64,000 bases of DNA from Paenibacillus athensensis (GCF_004514475.2 NZ_MYFO02000008.1:124001-188000); one strand, 5' to 3'. Positions 25,682 through 35,248 are shown, counted from the stretch's first letter. Numbers and translations are program-made. Notes: a model not told the origin generated them from the sequence alone.

Positions 25682-26800
25682 TCAAGGCTGGACGTGAATG
25701 CTTTCGATCAGGCCCGGCAGCTCTTCGCTGGTGAACTTCTGCGTAACTTCAGCCATCAGCTCGTTTTGCAGCTCCGGCTTAACCTCTTCGAACGTGCGGA
25801 CGGCGCGCGATTCGACCTTGATGATGTGGTAGCCGTACATCGTTTCCACGGGTTTGCCGACTTCGCCGATTTTTTGCGTAGCCGCTGCTTCGCCGAACGG
25901 TTCAACCCATTGGGTAACGGGCGTCGTTTCGTACAATCCGCCGTTATCCTTGGAGCCGGGATCGTCGGAGTATTCGGCGGCAAGCTTGGCGAAGTCGCCC
26001 CCCCACATCAGCTTGCTTTCCACATCCTCGGCCCGGGCCAGCGCTTCTTCCTTGGTGCGCAGCGCTTTGCCGCTGCTATCGGTCAAGCCGATCAGAATGT
26101 GACGGACCGAAGCGGACGTGTAGTAATTCGGATTGCTTTTCAGATGGGTGTCGTACTGCTCTTTCAGGCGTTCGTCGGTCAGCGTTGCTCCAAGCGCCCG
26201 CTGAGCGCTGTAGGAGCTGGCCAGGAAGTCGATGACGTCCTGCTGCGTAATTTTGTTGGCGCTCATCGAGCTGGTGAACTGCTCGCCGTATTGGTTGTTC
26301 CAATCGGTCACCTGCTTGACGGCGCGGGCTTTGTCGGCTGCGCGGTCCTGCTCGGATACGCGGGAGTTGAGAATCAAGCCTGATACGAGCTGCTTGACCA
26401 TTTCCTCCAAATATTGCTGATTCGTCTGCTGCGAGCCGTAGGACGGCTGGAAGAACGTATTGACGGCCAGGAACGTGTCGAATTGCTGCTGCGTAACTTG
26501 TCCGCCCTTGAACGTGGCGACAACGGTATGCGGCGCTTTGCCGATCCAGATCGTATTGCTGGCTTCGTCCCATTGGACCTCTTTGCCGAGCGATTCGCTT
26601 ACAAAGCGCAACGGCACGTAGGTAGAGCCTTCATAGATAAAGCCTTTGCCTTCCTGCGGTGTTTTTTCGACACCGTCAAACATAAATTTCAAATTGCGAA
26701 AAGCGACCTCGATTTGTGTCCCGGCTGCGAAGACAGCGCTTCCACTCAGCAGCGAGCCAATCGTCAGGCCGACGATCAAGCCCTTAACTTTGTCCTTCAT
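25682..26800 (-). CDS. Exported PpiC-type peptidyl-prolyl isomerase with copper-amine-oxidase-like domain
   Basis: Extracytoplasmic foldase of about 372 residues. Signal peptide 1-27 (LLSGSAVFAAGT), a copper-amine-oxidase-like N-terminal domain at ~30-90 (YEGSTYVPLRFVSESLGKEV), a SurA-like helical region at ~95-225, then a parvulin domain (~226-335; SVRHILIGL, FAKLAAEYSDDPGSKDNGG, GYHIIKVE). No lipobox Cys, so it differs from PrsA lipoproteins. ATG 26800 or GTG 26803 (both near AAAGGATG) could start it. Monocistronic. Confidence 0.92.
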   Translation of the reverse strand: MKDKVKGLIVGLTIGSLLSGSAVFAAGTQIEVAFRNLKFMFDGVEKTPQEGKGFIYEGSTYVPLRFVSESLGKEVQWDEASNTIWIGKAPHTVVATFKGGQVTQQQFDTFLAVNTFFQPSYGSQQTNQQYLEEMVKQLVSGLILNSRVSEQDRAADKARAVKQVTDWNNQYGEQFTSSMSANKITQQDVIDFLASSYSAQRALGATLTDERLKEQYDTHLKSNPNYYTSASVRHILIGLTDSSGKALRTKEEALARAEDVESKLMWGGDFAKLAAEYSDDPGSKDNGGLYETTPVTQWVEPFGEAAATQKIGEVGKPVETMYGYHIIKVESRAVRTFEEVKPELQNELMAEVTQKFTSEELPGLIESIHVQP

Positions 26801-26904
26801 CACTAGAAATCATCCTTTCCCTCTGTCGGATCTTGGCGATCCCTTATGTATAATTCACCGGCGGTTGGAAAAATCCTTTTTTTCGTTGTTTCGGAAATAG
26901 AGGA

Positions 26905-26933
26905 TTTACAGCAGGTTATGGAGTATTTTAACT
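26905..26933 (+). promoter_or_regulatory. Weak candidate promoter of the glycogen operon
   Basis: TTTACA (26905-26910), 17 bp, TTAACT (26928-26933), about 32 bp before glgB. The -10 matches poorly. Confidence 0.3.
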
Positions 26934-26965
26934 ATTAGCATCAAACCGAATCAGGGAGGGGATTA

Positions 26966-28969
26966 GTGAGGATGCAGAGCGAATATCCAAGCTCCGACGA
27001 TCTTTATTTGCTTCACGAAGGTTCCCTTTATCACAGCTACCGGCTGTTGGGGGCGCACGTGCTGAAGGCCCAGGGCCGGGAAGGGGTCCGGTTTGCCGTG
27101 TGGGCGCCCAATGCCCGCGAAGTGCGGATCGTCGGCGATTTCAACCATTGGGACTCGCGTCATCACGCGATGGAGCGCTACAGCACGCTGGGGGTATGGC
27201 TGCTGATCGTTCCCGAAGCGCGAGAAGGAGACTACTACAAATACGAGATTCATACAGAGGACGGCCGGGTGTTGCTAAAGGCCGATCCGTATGCGGTGCA
27301 TGCCGAGCTGCGCCCCGGAACGGCGTCGCGCGTCTACGATCTGGGCGGTTACGAGTGGCAGGACGAGGCGTGGCAGCAGGCCAAGCAGGAAAAGCCGATC
27401 TATAACAAGCCGCTGTCGATTTATGAGGTGCATTTCGGCACATGGAGAAAGCGCGACCGCCACAGCGAAGAGCTGTATACGTACGAGGAGCTGACGGACG
27501 AGCTGATCGATTATGCGGTCGAGATGGGGTATACCCATATCGAGGTGATGCCGCTTGCGGAGCATCCGTTCGACCGTTCGTGGGGCTATCAGGCGACGGG
27601 GTATTACGCGGTTACGAGCCGTCACGGCACGCCCAAGCAGTTCATGCATTTCGTCGACCGCTGTCATCAGCGCGGGCTTGGCGTCATTATGGACTGGGTG
27701 CCGGGTCATTTTTGCAAGGACGATCACGGTCTGCGTCAGTTTGACGGCAAGCCGCTATATGAATATCAGGACGCACGCAAGGCGGAAAAGCTGGAATGGG
27801 GCACGTTGACGTTCGACTTCGGGCGACCGGAGGTGATCAGCTTCCTGATCTCGAACGCGGTGTTCTGGATGGACGTTTACCACGTGGATGGCATCCGCGT
27901 CGATGCGGTGGCCAGCATGCTGCATCTGAATTTCGGGCGCTGGTCGGAGGAGCCGATTGCCAATCAGTGGGGCGGCGGCGACAATCCGGAGGCGGTGGCG
28001 TTCATCCGCAAGCTCAATACGGCGATCTTCTCGCTATTCCCGCATGCGATGATGATGGCTGAGGATTCGACGGACTGGCCGCTTGTAACGGCGCCGGTGC
28101 ACGACGGCGGATTGGGCTTTAATTTTAAATGGAACATGGGCTGGATGAACGATATGCTGCGCTATATGCAGCTTGATCCGCTGTTTCGCCGGCATCACCA
28201 TAAGCTGATCACGTTTTCTTTTATGTATACTTTTTCTGAAAATTATATCCTGCCCTTGTCTCATGACGAGGTCGTTCACGGCAAGCGCTCGCTGCTGCAC
28301 AAGATGCCCGGCGATTACTGGCAGAAGTTCGCCAATCTCCGTGTATTCTACGGCTACATGAGCGGGCATCCGGGCAAAAAGCTGCTGTTCATGGGCGGCG
28401 AATTCGGCCAGTTTGACGAGTGGAAGGATATGGAGGAGCTTGACTGGTTTTTGCTGGAGCATTACGATATGCACCGGGCGATGCATCGCTACGTCAAGGC
28501 GCTTAACCATTTCTATTTGCAGGAGCCGGCGCTGTGGGCGCTCGATCACAGTCCGGAGGGCTTCCAGTGGATTAATCCGCATGACGAAAGCCAAAGCGTG
28601 GTGGCGTTCATTCGTCGCGGCGAGCAGCCGGAGGATGATCTGATTCTCGTTTGCAATTTCACGCCCGTCGTTCACCCGGATTACCGGATCGGCGTGCCGC
28701 GTCACGGCCGCTATCAAGAAGTGTTCAACAGCGATTTGCCCGACTACGGAGGTTCCGGCCAGACGAATGCGGATGAGCTGATCAGCGATCTGCGCGAATG
28801 GCACGAGTTTCCGCAAAGCTTGGCGCTTCGCGTTCCGCCGCTTGCGGCTATATACATCAAGTGTGTTGAAGCTTTCATTACAGACGAAGAGGTAGAAGGG
28901 GGAAATCAGCTATGCGCAGCAAAGAATGCGTTGCCATGCTCCTCGCCGGAGGAGAAGGAAGAAGACTAG
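26966..28969 (+). CDS. glgB: 1,4-alpha-glucan branching enzyme
   Basis: Forms alpha-1,6 branches in glycogen. 667 residues: N-terminal CBM48 (~25-125; [20 protein letters not shown]), a GH13 barrel with nucleophile Asp313 ([10 protein letters not shown]), acid/base Glu366 ([10 protein letters not shown]) and [14 protein letters not shown], then the all-beta C-terminal domain. GTG 26966 is five bases after GGAGGG; ATG 26972 is the alternative. The C-terminal ~19 residues overlap glgC by 58 bp and look like a tail beyond the normal domain. First gene of glgBCDA; no glgP is seen. Confidence 0.97.
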   Translation: MRMQSEYPSSDDLYLLHEGSLYHSYRLLGAHVLKAQGREGVRFAVWAPNAREVRIVGDFNHWDSRHHAMERYSTLGVWLLIVPEAREGDYYKYEIHTEDGRVLLKADPYAVHAELRPGTASRVYDLGGYEWQDEAWQQAKQEKPIYNKPLSIYEVHFGTWRKRDRHSEELYTYEELTDELIDYAVEMGYTHIEVMPLAEHPFDRSWGYQATGYYAVTSRHGTPKQFMHFVDRCHQRGLGVIMDWVPGHFCKDDHGLRQFDGKPLYEYQDARKAEKLEWGTLTFDFGRPEVISFLISNAVFWMDVYHVDGIRVDAVASMLHLNFGRWSEEPIANQWGGGDNPEAVAFIRKLNTAIFSLFPHAMMMAEDSTDWPLVTAPVHDGGLGFNFKWNMGWMNDMLRYMQLDPLFRRHHHKLITFSFMYTFSENYILPLSHDEVVHGKRSLLHKMPGDYWQKFANLRVFYGYMSGHPGKKLLFMGGEFGQFDEWKDMEELDWFLLEHYDMHRAMHRYVKALNHFYLQEPALWALDHSPEGFQWINPHDESQSVVAFIRRGEQPEDDLILVCNFTPVVHPDYRIGVPRHGRYQEVFNSDLPDYGGSGQTNADELISDLREWHEFPQSLALRVPPLAAIYIKCVEAFITDEEVEGGNQLCAAKNALPCSSPEEKEED

Positions 28970-30060
28970 GCGTTTTAACCAAAAACCTGGCCAAGCCTGC
29001 CGTACATTTCGGCGGTAAATACCGGATTATCGATTTCACCCTGAGTAACTGCACGAACTCCGGCATCGATACGGTCGGCGTCTTGACGCAATATCAGCCG
29101 CTTGTGCTCAATTCGTACATCGGCATCGGAAGCTCTTGGGACCTTGACCGCAAATACGGCGGGGTAACGGTGCTGCCTCCGTTTATGGAGCAGGGCGGCG
29201 GCGACTGGTATTCCGGCACGGCCAATGCGATTTACCGCAATATCGGCTTTATTGAGCAATATGATCCCGAATACGTGCTGGTCATTTCCGGCGACCACAT
29301 CTATAAAATGAACTACGATCTCATGCTGCAATTCCATAAGCAGAAGCAGGCCGATGCGACGATTGCCGTCATTGAGGTCAAATGGGAAGAGACAAGCCGT
29401 TTTGGCATTATGAGCGTAAACGACAAGCAGGAGATTACCGAATTCGTCGAGAAGCCGAAAAACGCCAACAGCAACCTGGCGTCGATGGGCATTTATATTT
29501 TCAACTGGAAGGCGCTCAAATCGTATTTGATCAAGGATGAAGCGACCGAAGGCTCCAGCAAGGATTTCGGCAAAGACATCATTCCGATGATGCTGCGCGA
29601 TCAGGCGAAGATGTATGCGTATCCGTTCACGGATTATTGGAAGGACGTCGGTACGATCGACAGCCTTTGGGAAGCGAATATGGATTTGCTGGACCCAAAC
29701 AACGAATTGAACCTGAACGATAAAAACTGGCGTATCTACTCGCTGAGCCCGTATCAGCCGGCGCAATACGTCGCGCCTACGGCGCAGGTGCGCAATTCGA
29801 TGATCAACGAGGGCTGCGCGATTTTCGGCGATGTCGACCATTCGGTGCTGTTCTACGGGGTGCAGGTCGGCGAAGGCAGCGTGATCAAGGATTCGGTGAT
29901 TATGCCGAATGCCAAAATCGGCAATAACGTGACGATCGTTAAAGCGATTATCGGCGAAAACACGGTGGTTGAGGACGGGGCCGTGGTCGACGGTTCGGGC
30001 GAAATCGTGCTGATCGGCGGCAATGAACGGGTGACAGCGACTTCCAATCAGAAAGGATGA
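28912..30060 (+). CDS. glgC: Glucose-1-phosphate adenylyltransferase, catalytic subunit
   Basis: Makes ADP-glucose, the committed step of glycogen synthesis. 382 residues with the pyrophosphorylase start [42 protein letters not shown] and [15 protein letters not shown], then a C-terminal left-handed beta-helix. The ribosome binding site AGAAGGGGG and start lie inside the end of glgB. It functions with GlgD downstream. Confidence 0.97.
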   Translation: MRSKECVAMLLAGGEGRRLGVLTKNLAKPAVHFGGKYRIIDFTLSNCTNSGIDTVGVLTQYQPLVLNSYIGIGSSWDLDRKYGGVTVLPPFMEQGGGDWYSGTANAIYRNIGFIEQYDPEYVLVISGDHIYKMNYDLMLQFHKQKQADATIAVIEVKWEETSRFGIMSVNDKQEITEFVEKPKNANSNLASMGIYIFNWKALKSYLIKDEATEGSSKDFGKDIIPMMLRDQAKMYAYPFTDYWKDVGTIDSLWEANMDLLDPNNELNLNDKNWRIYSLSPYQPAQYVAPTAQVRNSMINEGCAIFGDVDHSVLFYGVQVGEGSVIKDSVIMPNAKIGNNVTIVKAIIGENTVVEDGAVVDGSGEIVLIGGNERVTATSNQKG

Positions 30061-30067
30061 GTTCAAG

Positions 30068-31177
30068 ATGAAGCAAGCGATGGGTGTCATCAATTTAGTG
30101 AATGAACCGGACGATCTGGAGGAGCTGACGTATTCCCGCTGCCCGGCGTCCGTGCCGTTTGGCGGTCGTTACCGCCTGATCGATTTTACGCTGTCCAATA
30201 TGGTGAACTCGGGGCTTGATAACGTCGCCGTGTTTACGCAACACAAATACCGTTCGCTGATGGACCATTTGGGCTCCGGCAAGGAATGGGATCTGGACCG
30301 CAAGCGCGGCGGTCTGTTCGTCCTCCCGTCCGTGCTCGACGAGCCGACGGGCATCTCCCGCGGCGATTTGTACCAGTTCTACAGCCATCGCGATTATTTT
30401 TATCGCGGCAAGGAAGAGCTGGTGATTATTTCGCGCAGCCATATGGTGTGCAACATCAACTACCGCGACGCGATTCGTTATCACGAGGAGACGCAAGCCG
30501 ATATTACGGTCATTTACAAGCAAACCGACGAGGAAATCCACGGCAAATACCGTCGCTTGGCTGTACGCGAGGACGGACGCGTTACGGTGATGGAGGACCA
30601 CACCGGGCGTTTGCGCACGAACAACATTTCGATGGAAATGTACATCATGAGCAAGGCGCTGCTGCTTGACATGGTCGAGTCTTGTCTGGCGCAGGGCTAC
30701 GATCATCTGGTTCGTGACGGCATTATGAAAAATATCGACAAGCTCAGCGTGTACGGCTACGCGTTCCAGTCGCACCTGGGCGTGGTCAACTCGATTCAGG
30801 GCTACTACAAGCACAGCATGCAGCTGCTGAATCCGGCCGTCTGGCGCGAGCTGTTTTTCCAGAAAAATCTCATCTACACCAAGGTCAAGGACGAGCCGCC
30901 GGCGCGTTATCTGGAAAGCGCAGCGGTGAAAAATGCGCTGATCGCCAACGGCTGTACGATCGAAGGCAAGGTTGAGAACAGCATTTTGTTCCGCGGAGTC
31001 AAGATCCGCAAGGGCGCCTATGTGAAAAACAGCATTATTTTGCAAAACTGCGAGATTGAGGAAAATGTCATTATCGAAAATGCCATTCTCGATAAGGATG
31101 TTTTCATCAGCCGCGGCCGCGTCTTGACAGGAGATAACAAGGCTCCGTTCATCGCCGGTAAAACTAAAGTGATTTAA
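30068..31177 (+). CDS. glgD: Glucose-1-phosphate adenylyltransferase, GlgD subunit
   Basis: A 369-residue GlgC paralogue that modulates the GlgC/GlgD heteromer in Firmicutes. It lacks the [17 protein letters not shown] nucleotide loop of GlgC (MGVINLVNEPDDLEELTYSR instead) and carries SRSHMVCNINY where GlgC has [10 protein letters not shown]. This agrees with a regulatory, catalytically weak subunit. It starts 7 bp after glgC. Confidence 0.96.
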   Translation: MKQAMGVINLVNEPDDLEELTYSRCPASVPFGGRYRLIDFTLSNMVNSGLDNVAVFTQHKYRSLMDHLGSGKEWDLDRKRGGLFVLPSVLDEPTGISRGDLYQFYSHRDYFYRGKEELVIISRSHMVCNINYRDAIRYHEETQADITVIYKQTDEEIHGKYRRLAVREDGRVTVMEDHTGRLRTNNISMEMYIMSKALLLDMVESCLAQGYDHLVRDGIMKNIDKLSVYGYAFQSHLGVVNSIQGYYKHSMQLLNPAVWRELFFQKNLIYTKVKDEPPARYLESAAVKNALIANGCTIEGKVENSILFRGVKIRKGAYVKNSIILQNCEIEENVIIENAILDKDVFISRGRVLTGDNKAPFIAGKTKVI

Positions 31178-31182
31178 GCTAT

Positions 31183-31231
31183 CGGCTCCCCCGCTGCGTC
31201 GCGATTTGCTTGCGGCGTGCGGCGGGAGCCG
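31183..31231 (+). other. Intercistronic hairpin between glgD and glgA
   Basis: CGGCTCCC plus CCGC (31183-31194) pair with GCGG plus GGGAGCCG (31219-31231), one bulged C. There is no T run, so it is more likely an mRNA stability or partial-attenuation element than a full terminator. Confidence 0.55.
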
Positions 31232-31280
31232 TCATACAAAGCTTGCGGAATCGACGCGGGCTGCCAAAGGAGAGGGAAGG

Positions 31281-32735
31281 ATGAAAATACTGTTTGCTGC
31301 TTCAGAAGCTGTACCGTTTGCCAAAACCGGGGGACTGGCCGACGTGATTGGTTCGCTGCCCAAGGAATTGGTCAAGCAAAAGCTGGACGTTCGTGTGATT
31401 ATGCCGAAGTATGAAGCGATTCCCGACGTGTACTGCGATGAAATGGAAACGGTCGTCGAGTTTGAAAGCTATATCGGCTGGCGGAAGCAATACATCGGCA
31501 TCCAGTCGCTGGAATATCAGGGCGTGACGTTTTATTTTGTCGATAACGAATATTATTTCAAGCGCAGCGGGCTGTACGGCTACGGGGATGAGGCCGAGCG
31601 CTTTGCGTTTTTTTGCCGGGCGGTGATTGAAGCGCTGCCGCAGATCGGCTTCCAGCCGGATGTGATTCATTGCCACGACTGGCAGACCGGACTGATTCCG
31701 GTGCTGCTCAAGGCGCATTACAGCCATCTGGACTTTTTCAGCTCGATGCGCACGATGATGACGATTCACAATCTCAAGTATCAAGGCGTGTTCAGCCAGT
31801 CGCTGCTGCGGGATTTGACCGGACTTGGCGACGAGTATTTCTCCGGCGTGGCTTTGGAGCTGCACGGGGGCGCGAGCTTTCTCAAGGGCGGCTTGCAGTA
31901 TGCCGATCATTTGACGACGGTAAGCCCGGCCTATGCCGAGGAAATTCAGACGCCGTATTACGGCGAGTTCCTGGACAGCCTGCTGCGCTTCCGTTCGGGC
32001 GAGCTGACCGGCATTCTCAACGGCATCGATTACGAGTCGTACGATCCGATGACCGATCCGAATCTGGCCGTGAATTATCGCGATTCGCTGCCGAAAAAGC
32101 ACCAGAACAAAACCGCGCTGCAGGAGCGGCTTGGCTTGCCGGTTGGCGCGGATATTCCGATAATTGCGATTGTCACGCGTCTGGTGCAGCAAAAAGGACT
32201 CGATCTGATTGCGCACGTGCTGTCGGAAATCATTTCCACGGGCGTGCAACTCGTCGTGCTCGGCACGGGCGACCACACCTATGAGCAGCTGTTCCGCAAC
32301 GCCCAGGCCGCTTATCCGGGCCAGGTATCGGCGAACATTACGTTCGATGAGGGACTGGCGCGGCACATTTACGCCGGTGCAGATTTGTTCCTGATGCCGT
32401 CGCAATTCGAGCCGTGCGGCATCGGCCAGCTGCTGGCGCTGCGCTATCGCACGGTGCCGATTGTACGCGAAACGGGCGGCCTGCGCGATACGGTGCTGCC
32501 GTTTAACGAATTTACCGGCGAAGGCACGGGCTTCAGCTTCAGCAACTATAACGCTCACGATATGCTGCATACGATCCGGCGCGCGGTGTTTTTCTGCCAG
32601 AACGATCGTGACGCCTGGCTGAAGCTGCAAGCGAATATCAAAAAATCCGATTTCAGCTGGAAGCGTTCGGCGCAGCAGTATATCGCGCTATACAAGGATT
32701 TGGTGAAGCAAGTGAAAAGCGAAGCGGTTCATTAA
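31281..32735 (+). CDS. glgA: Glycogen synthase (ADP-glucose)
   Basis: Elongates the alpha-1,4 chain from ADP-glucose. 484 residues, GT5/GT-B fold: FAKTGGLADVIGSLPKEL near the start (KTGGL binds ADP-glucose), HCHDWQTGLIP, LTTVSPAYAEEIQTP, NGIDYESYDP and the C-terminal PSQFEPCGIGQLLALRY with Glu. ATG 31281 follows GGGAAGG. Last enzyme gene of the glg operon in the window; glgP, usual in Bacillus, is replaced here by an unrelated gene. Confidence 0.97.
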   Translation: MKILFAASEAVPFAKTGGLADVIGSLPKELVKQKLDVRVIMPKYEAIPDVYCDEMETVVEFESYIGWRKQYIGIQSLEYQGVTFYFVDNEYYFKRSGLYGYGDEAERFAFFCRAVIEALPQIGFQPDVIHCHDWQTGLIPVLLKAHYSHLDFFSSMRTMMTIHNLKYQGVFSQSLLRDLTGLGDEYFSGVALELHGGASFLKGGLQYADHLTTVSPAYAEEIQTPYYGEFLDSLLRFRSGELTGILNGIDYESYDPMTDPNLAVNYRDSLPKKHQNKTALQERLGLPVGADIPIIAIVTRLVQQKGLDLIAHVLSEIISTGVQLVVLGTGDHTYEQLFRNAQAAYPGQVSANITFDEGLARHIYAGADLFLMPSQFEPCGIGQLLALRYRTVPIVRETGGLRDTVLPFNEFTGEGTGFSFSNYNAHDMLHTIRRAVFFCQNDRDAWLKLQANIKKSDFSWKRSAQQYIALYKDLVKQVKSEAVH

Positions 32736-32745
32736 GGAGGCAAAT

Positions 32746-33750
32746 ATGGAAGCCAGATTGGGAGCAAAATCGGCTTCCTCCGTACAGACAACGCGGGAGA
32801 TTGACGGTATTCAGCGGAAGGAAGAGCGGGCGACTGGCCCGGAGCGCGCAGACGCTTTTGGCGCAGGACAATCTCCCGCGATGCGGCAGATGCAAATGCT
32901 GCAGCGCAGCGTCGGCAATCGGGAAGTGGCGCGCATGATTCAGACGAAGCTGAGCGCGCCGGCGGCGGTGCAGCGTTCTACGGAGCGGGAGGCCATGCAG
33001 GAAGCTCCAACGAGCGCAGCGCCGGCATTGAAAGATGCGGTAACGCCCAGCGGGCAAGGCGGCGTTGCGGCGAGCCGGATTCAGCGGTTGAAAATTTATC
33101 CGGCTACGGCCGACAAGACGGATACGGATTGGAACGCAGCGCCGGAAGAGGTCGAGTTTAAAGGGCTGAGTTATGCAGAGGTTACGGATCTGGTTGCCAA
33201 ACGCGAGCAGCAATTGCGCTCGGGCTTACCGGAGGAGCCGCCCCGCAGGGGGATGCCTGAGCGCAATTATGTTTTTGCAGCTGAAGATTATAAAGAACTC
33301 AAGGAACTCGCACAAGCTTACGAGCAGGGGGGAGACGGCTTTGAGCAAACGCCCGTAGTCAATTGTTCGGAGGGCCAGATCAAAGTCGTTTCCAAGGACC
33401 AGACGATCAATTTCGGCGGCGTGTCGTCTTGCATGACGTTTACGGTCGTGCTGGAGGACGGTAGGAAGGTAGCGGCGCATGCCGCCTTGCAGGCCCCCTT
33501 GAACTTGTCTCAGATCAATGACGTCGTTGCGGCGCAAGGCTCGCCGGTCGTCAAGGTAACCGCCTGCGGCGTAGGCTCCTTCTGGGGCATCGACATGAGC
33601 CTCTTCCCGCAAGACAGCGAATCGTCGTCGGCAGAACCCGATACCTTTAAAGCGAGTATACTTTCGGTGTTTGGCGGATCTGTCGCGTTCAAGGATATGG
33701 ATGCGGATGGGACCGTCACGGCCGACGCCAAGGGCGAGGTTTCGGTCTAG
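32746..33750 (+). CDS. Orphan protein with LQ-GN-V leader motif and CheD/CNF-like Cys-His pair
   Basis: 334 residues, AAGGAGG and ATG 32746, 10 bp after glgA. Residues 51-66 read MLQRSVGNREVARMIQ, the LQ-x3-GN-x2-V motif that recurs in DUF4157-type and other effectors tied to extracellular contractile injection systems. Residues ~70-110 are low-complexity linker. The C-terminal region (~170-334) contains GGVSSCMTFTVV with Cys229 and KVAAHAAL with His245. The 16-residue Cys-to-His spacing after a small-residue turn resembles the catalytic pair of CheD and CNF glutamine deamidases. No signal peptide or TM helix. No injection-system genes are nearby. Deamidase function is inference; another Cys-His hydrolase or a non-enzyme is possible. 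Confidence 0.8.
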   Translation: MEARLGAKSASSVQTTREIDGIQRKEERATGPERADAFGAGQSPAMRQMQMLQRSVGNREVARMIQTKLSAPAAVQRSTEREAMQEAPTSAAPALKDAVTPSGQGGVAASRIQRLKIYPATADKTDTDWNAAPEEVEFKGLSYAEVTDLVAKREQQLRSGLPEEPPRRGMPERNYVFAAEDYKELKELAQAYEQGGDGFEQTPVVNCSEGQIKVVSKDQTINFGGVSSCMTFTVVLEDGRKVAAHAALQAPLNLSQINDVVAAQGSPVVKVTACGVGSFWGIDMSLFPQDSESSSAEPDTFKASILSVFGGSVAFKDMDADGTVTADAKGEVSV

Positions 33751-33872
33751 CTCACAAGCGTTATCCGGGCATCCACATGTTTCCACCCTCACTCTCTTCA
33801 CGATGTTTCCGGCCTTGTCGATACATACAGTACGGATCGGGAAGATGGTACAAGAGAGAGGGCGTTAACAGG

Positions 33873-34067
33873 ATGGACCGAACCCAGAGATGTTTTACGG
33901 ACGCGGATTTGTTTCATTGCATGTTGTTTCGCACGCCGGTCGAGGTTTGGCTGGAAGGCGAGCTGGAGGACGCCGGAGCGCTGATCGAGGCGTATTCGGA
34001 CGATGTGATCAAAATCGGCGGCGTGTACTATTTGCGCAAGCTGTGTACGATTAGAAAAAAGCTGTAG
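33873..34067 (+). CDS. Small protein of unknown function (64 residues)
   Basis: MDRTQRCFTDADLFHCMLFR..., ending GGVYYLRKLCTIRKKL. ATG 33873 lies about 10 bases after AGAGAGGG. The sequence pattern suggests a compact beta-rich fold with VEVWLEGELEDAG and SDDVIKIGGVYYLR, and it contains three cysteines. No family was recognised. The 120 bp before it show no clear promoter or terminator. Confidence 0.6.
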   Translation: MDRTQRCFTDADLFHCMLFRTPVEVWLEGELEDAGALIEAYSDDVIKIGGVYYLRKLCTIRKKL

Positions 34068-34154
34068 CCGGACGCAAGAACCGCAACGCACGTCTGCATG
34101 GTTGCAGGCAACGCGGCGGTTTCGGCATTGGAAAAAGGGAGTCGTGAAGCCGGT

Positions 34155-35036
34155 ATGGAGCTGAATGAAGCTGTATTGCTGGAGGCGGGTCAAACGATCC
34201 GTAAAAAAGCCGGAGAAACGATCGTGCGGGCCGGCGACCGCGGCCAGGAGCTGTATGTGGTCCTGCACGGGCAAGTGGACATCTATCTCGAGCAGGATGG
34301 CCGGAGCATTCCGGTCGCCAAGCTGGGCCGGGGCGATTTCTTCGGCGAGATGTCGCTGCTGGAGGAGCTGCCGCGCAGCGGCACAGTCGTCGCGGCCGTC
34401 GACAGCGAGCTTGTGATGCTGCACGCCGAGGCGTTCCGTCGCTTGATGCAGGAGGACAGCCAATTGGCCTGGCGGGTGATGAAGGGGCTGTCGACGCGGA
34501 TTCGCGGCTTGAATCGCGAGCTGGCGCAGCGGATCGGTCACGATCTGCAGGAGGTATCCGGCCAGCTGCAGCAGCATGCCGAAGGAATTGCGCAGAGCAT
34601 CAAGCACATTGCCGCTTCCGCCGAAGAGATTGACCGCAACGAGCGCCGTTTGGCCGGACAAATCAAGGAGGTGCAAAGCATCTCCCGTGACATTGGCAAG
34701 ATGCTTGATTTTATTCGCCGTGTTGCCAGCCAAACGCAAATTCTCGGGCTGAACGCAGCCATTGAAGCGGCGCGCAGCGGCGAGCAGGGCCGGGGCTTCG
34801 GCATTATCGCCGAGGAAATTCGCAAGCTGTCGCTCGTCTCGAAGGTGAATGCGGAGCAAATTGCCGGGCTTACCGGACAAATCGGCAGCAAAATGAGCGA
34901 GGTTGCAGCAGCGTCGGAGGACAGCGCGTTGCGCAGCAACGTGCAAGCCGAAGCGACGCATCAGATGGTCGCTTCGGTCGACGAGGTGACGGCGCTGGCC
35001 GAACGGCTGACGCGCATTGCCGATTCCTTGAGCTGA
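34155..35036 (+). CDS. Soluble cNMP-binding/MCP-signalling fusion protein
   Basis: About 293 residues. Residues ~10-125 are a cyclic-nucleotide-binding (CRP/Fnr-type) beta-barrel (AGETIVRAGDRGQELYVVLH, LGRGDFFGEMSLLEELPRSG). Residues ~130-290 are a coiled coil with a methyl-accepting signalling hairpin (ASQTQILGLNAAIEAARSGE, QGRGFGIIAEEIRKLS). There is no TM helix or HAMP, so it is a cytoplasmic chemoreceptor-like protein. PRSGTV is the cNMP-binding arginine region, though its Arg context suggests it may not bind classical cAMP. ATG 34155 is chosen from domain limits; the ribosome binding site is poor. cheA/W are not in the window. Confidence 0.85.
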   Translation: MELNEAVLLEAGQTIRKKAGETIVRAGDRGQELYVVLHGQVDIYLEQDGRSIPVAKLGRGDFFGEMSLLEELPRSGTVVAAVDSELVMLHAEAFRRLMQEDSQLAWRVMKGLSTRIRGLNRELAQRIGHDLQEVSGQLQQHAEGIAQSIKHIAASAEEIDRNERRLAGQIKEVQSISRDIGKMLDFIRRVASQTQILGLNAAIEAARSGEQGRGFGIIAEEIRKLSLVSKVNAEQIAGLTGQIGSKMSEVAAASEDSALRSNVQAEATHQMVASVDEVTALAERLTRIADSLS

Positions 35037-35101
35037 AGCCGGGCGTTGCCCGGGCTTCCAGCAGCATCCCGATCCGCTTGATGCGGGTCGGGATGCTGCT
35101 G
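35035..35101 (+). other. Two tandem stem-loops after the cNMP-MCP gene
   Basis: Hairpin 1: GAAGCC-GGGC with GCCC-g-GGCTTC (35035-35058). Hairpin 2: a 19-bp stem with one G-T pair, 35059-35077 with 35083-35101, loop TTGAT. Neither has a T run. They may block 3' exonucleases or terminate weakly before cls. Confidence 0.7.
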
Positions 35102-35248
35102 CGTTCAGGCGGCCAGGCAGCCGGCAGACGTGCATGGATGCGGCAGGTCAGCGATAGCTGGGTCGGCGTGCCGGCAGCATCAACGGTAAGACGCGTCTGT
35201 CGAGCGGCTGCAGCCCGGCGTACAAGCCCGGCGAAGCGCTCGGGAATA

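Noticed and set aside
33751-33872. Possible terminator or DnaA-like GTTATCC after the LQ-GN gene
   Set aside because: The hexamer lacks the CACA end of a DnaA box and no stem followed by a T run was found.
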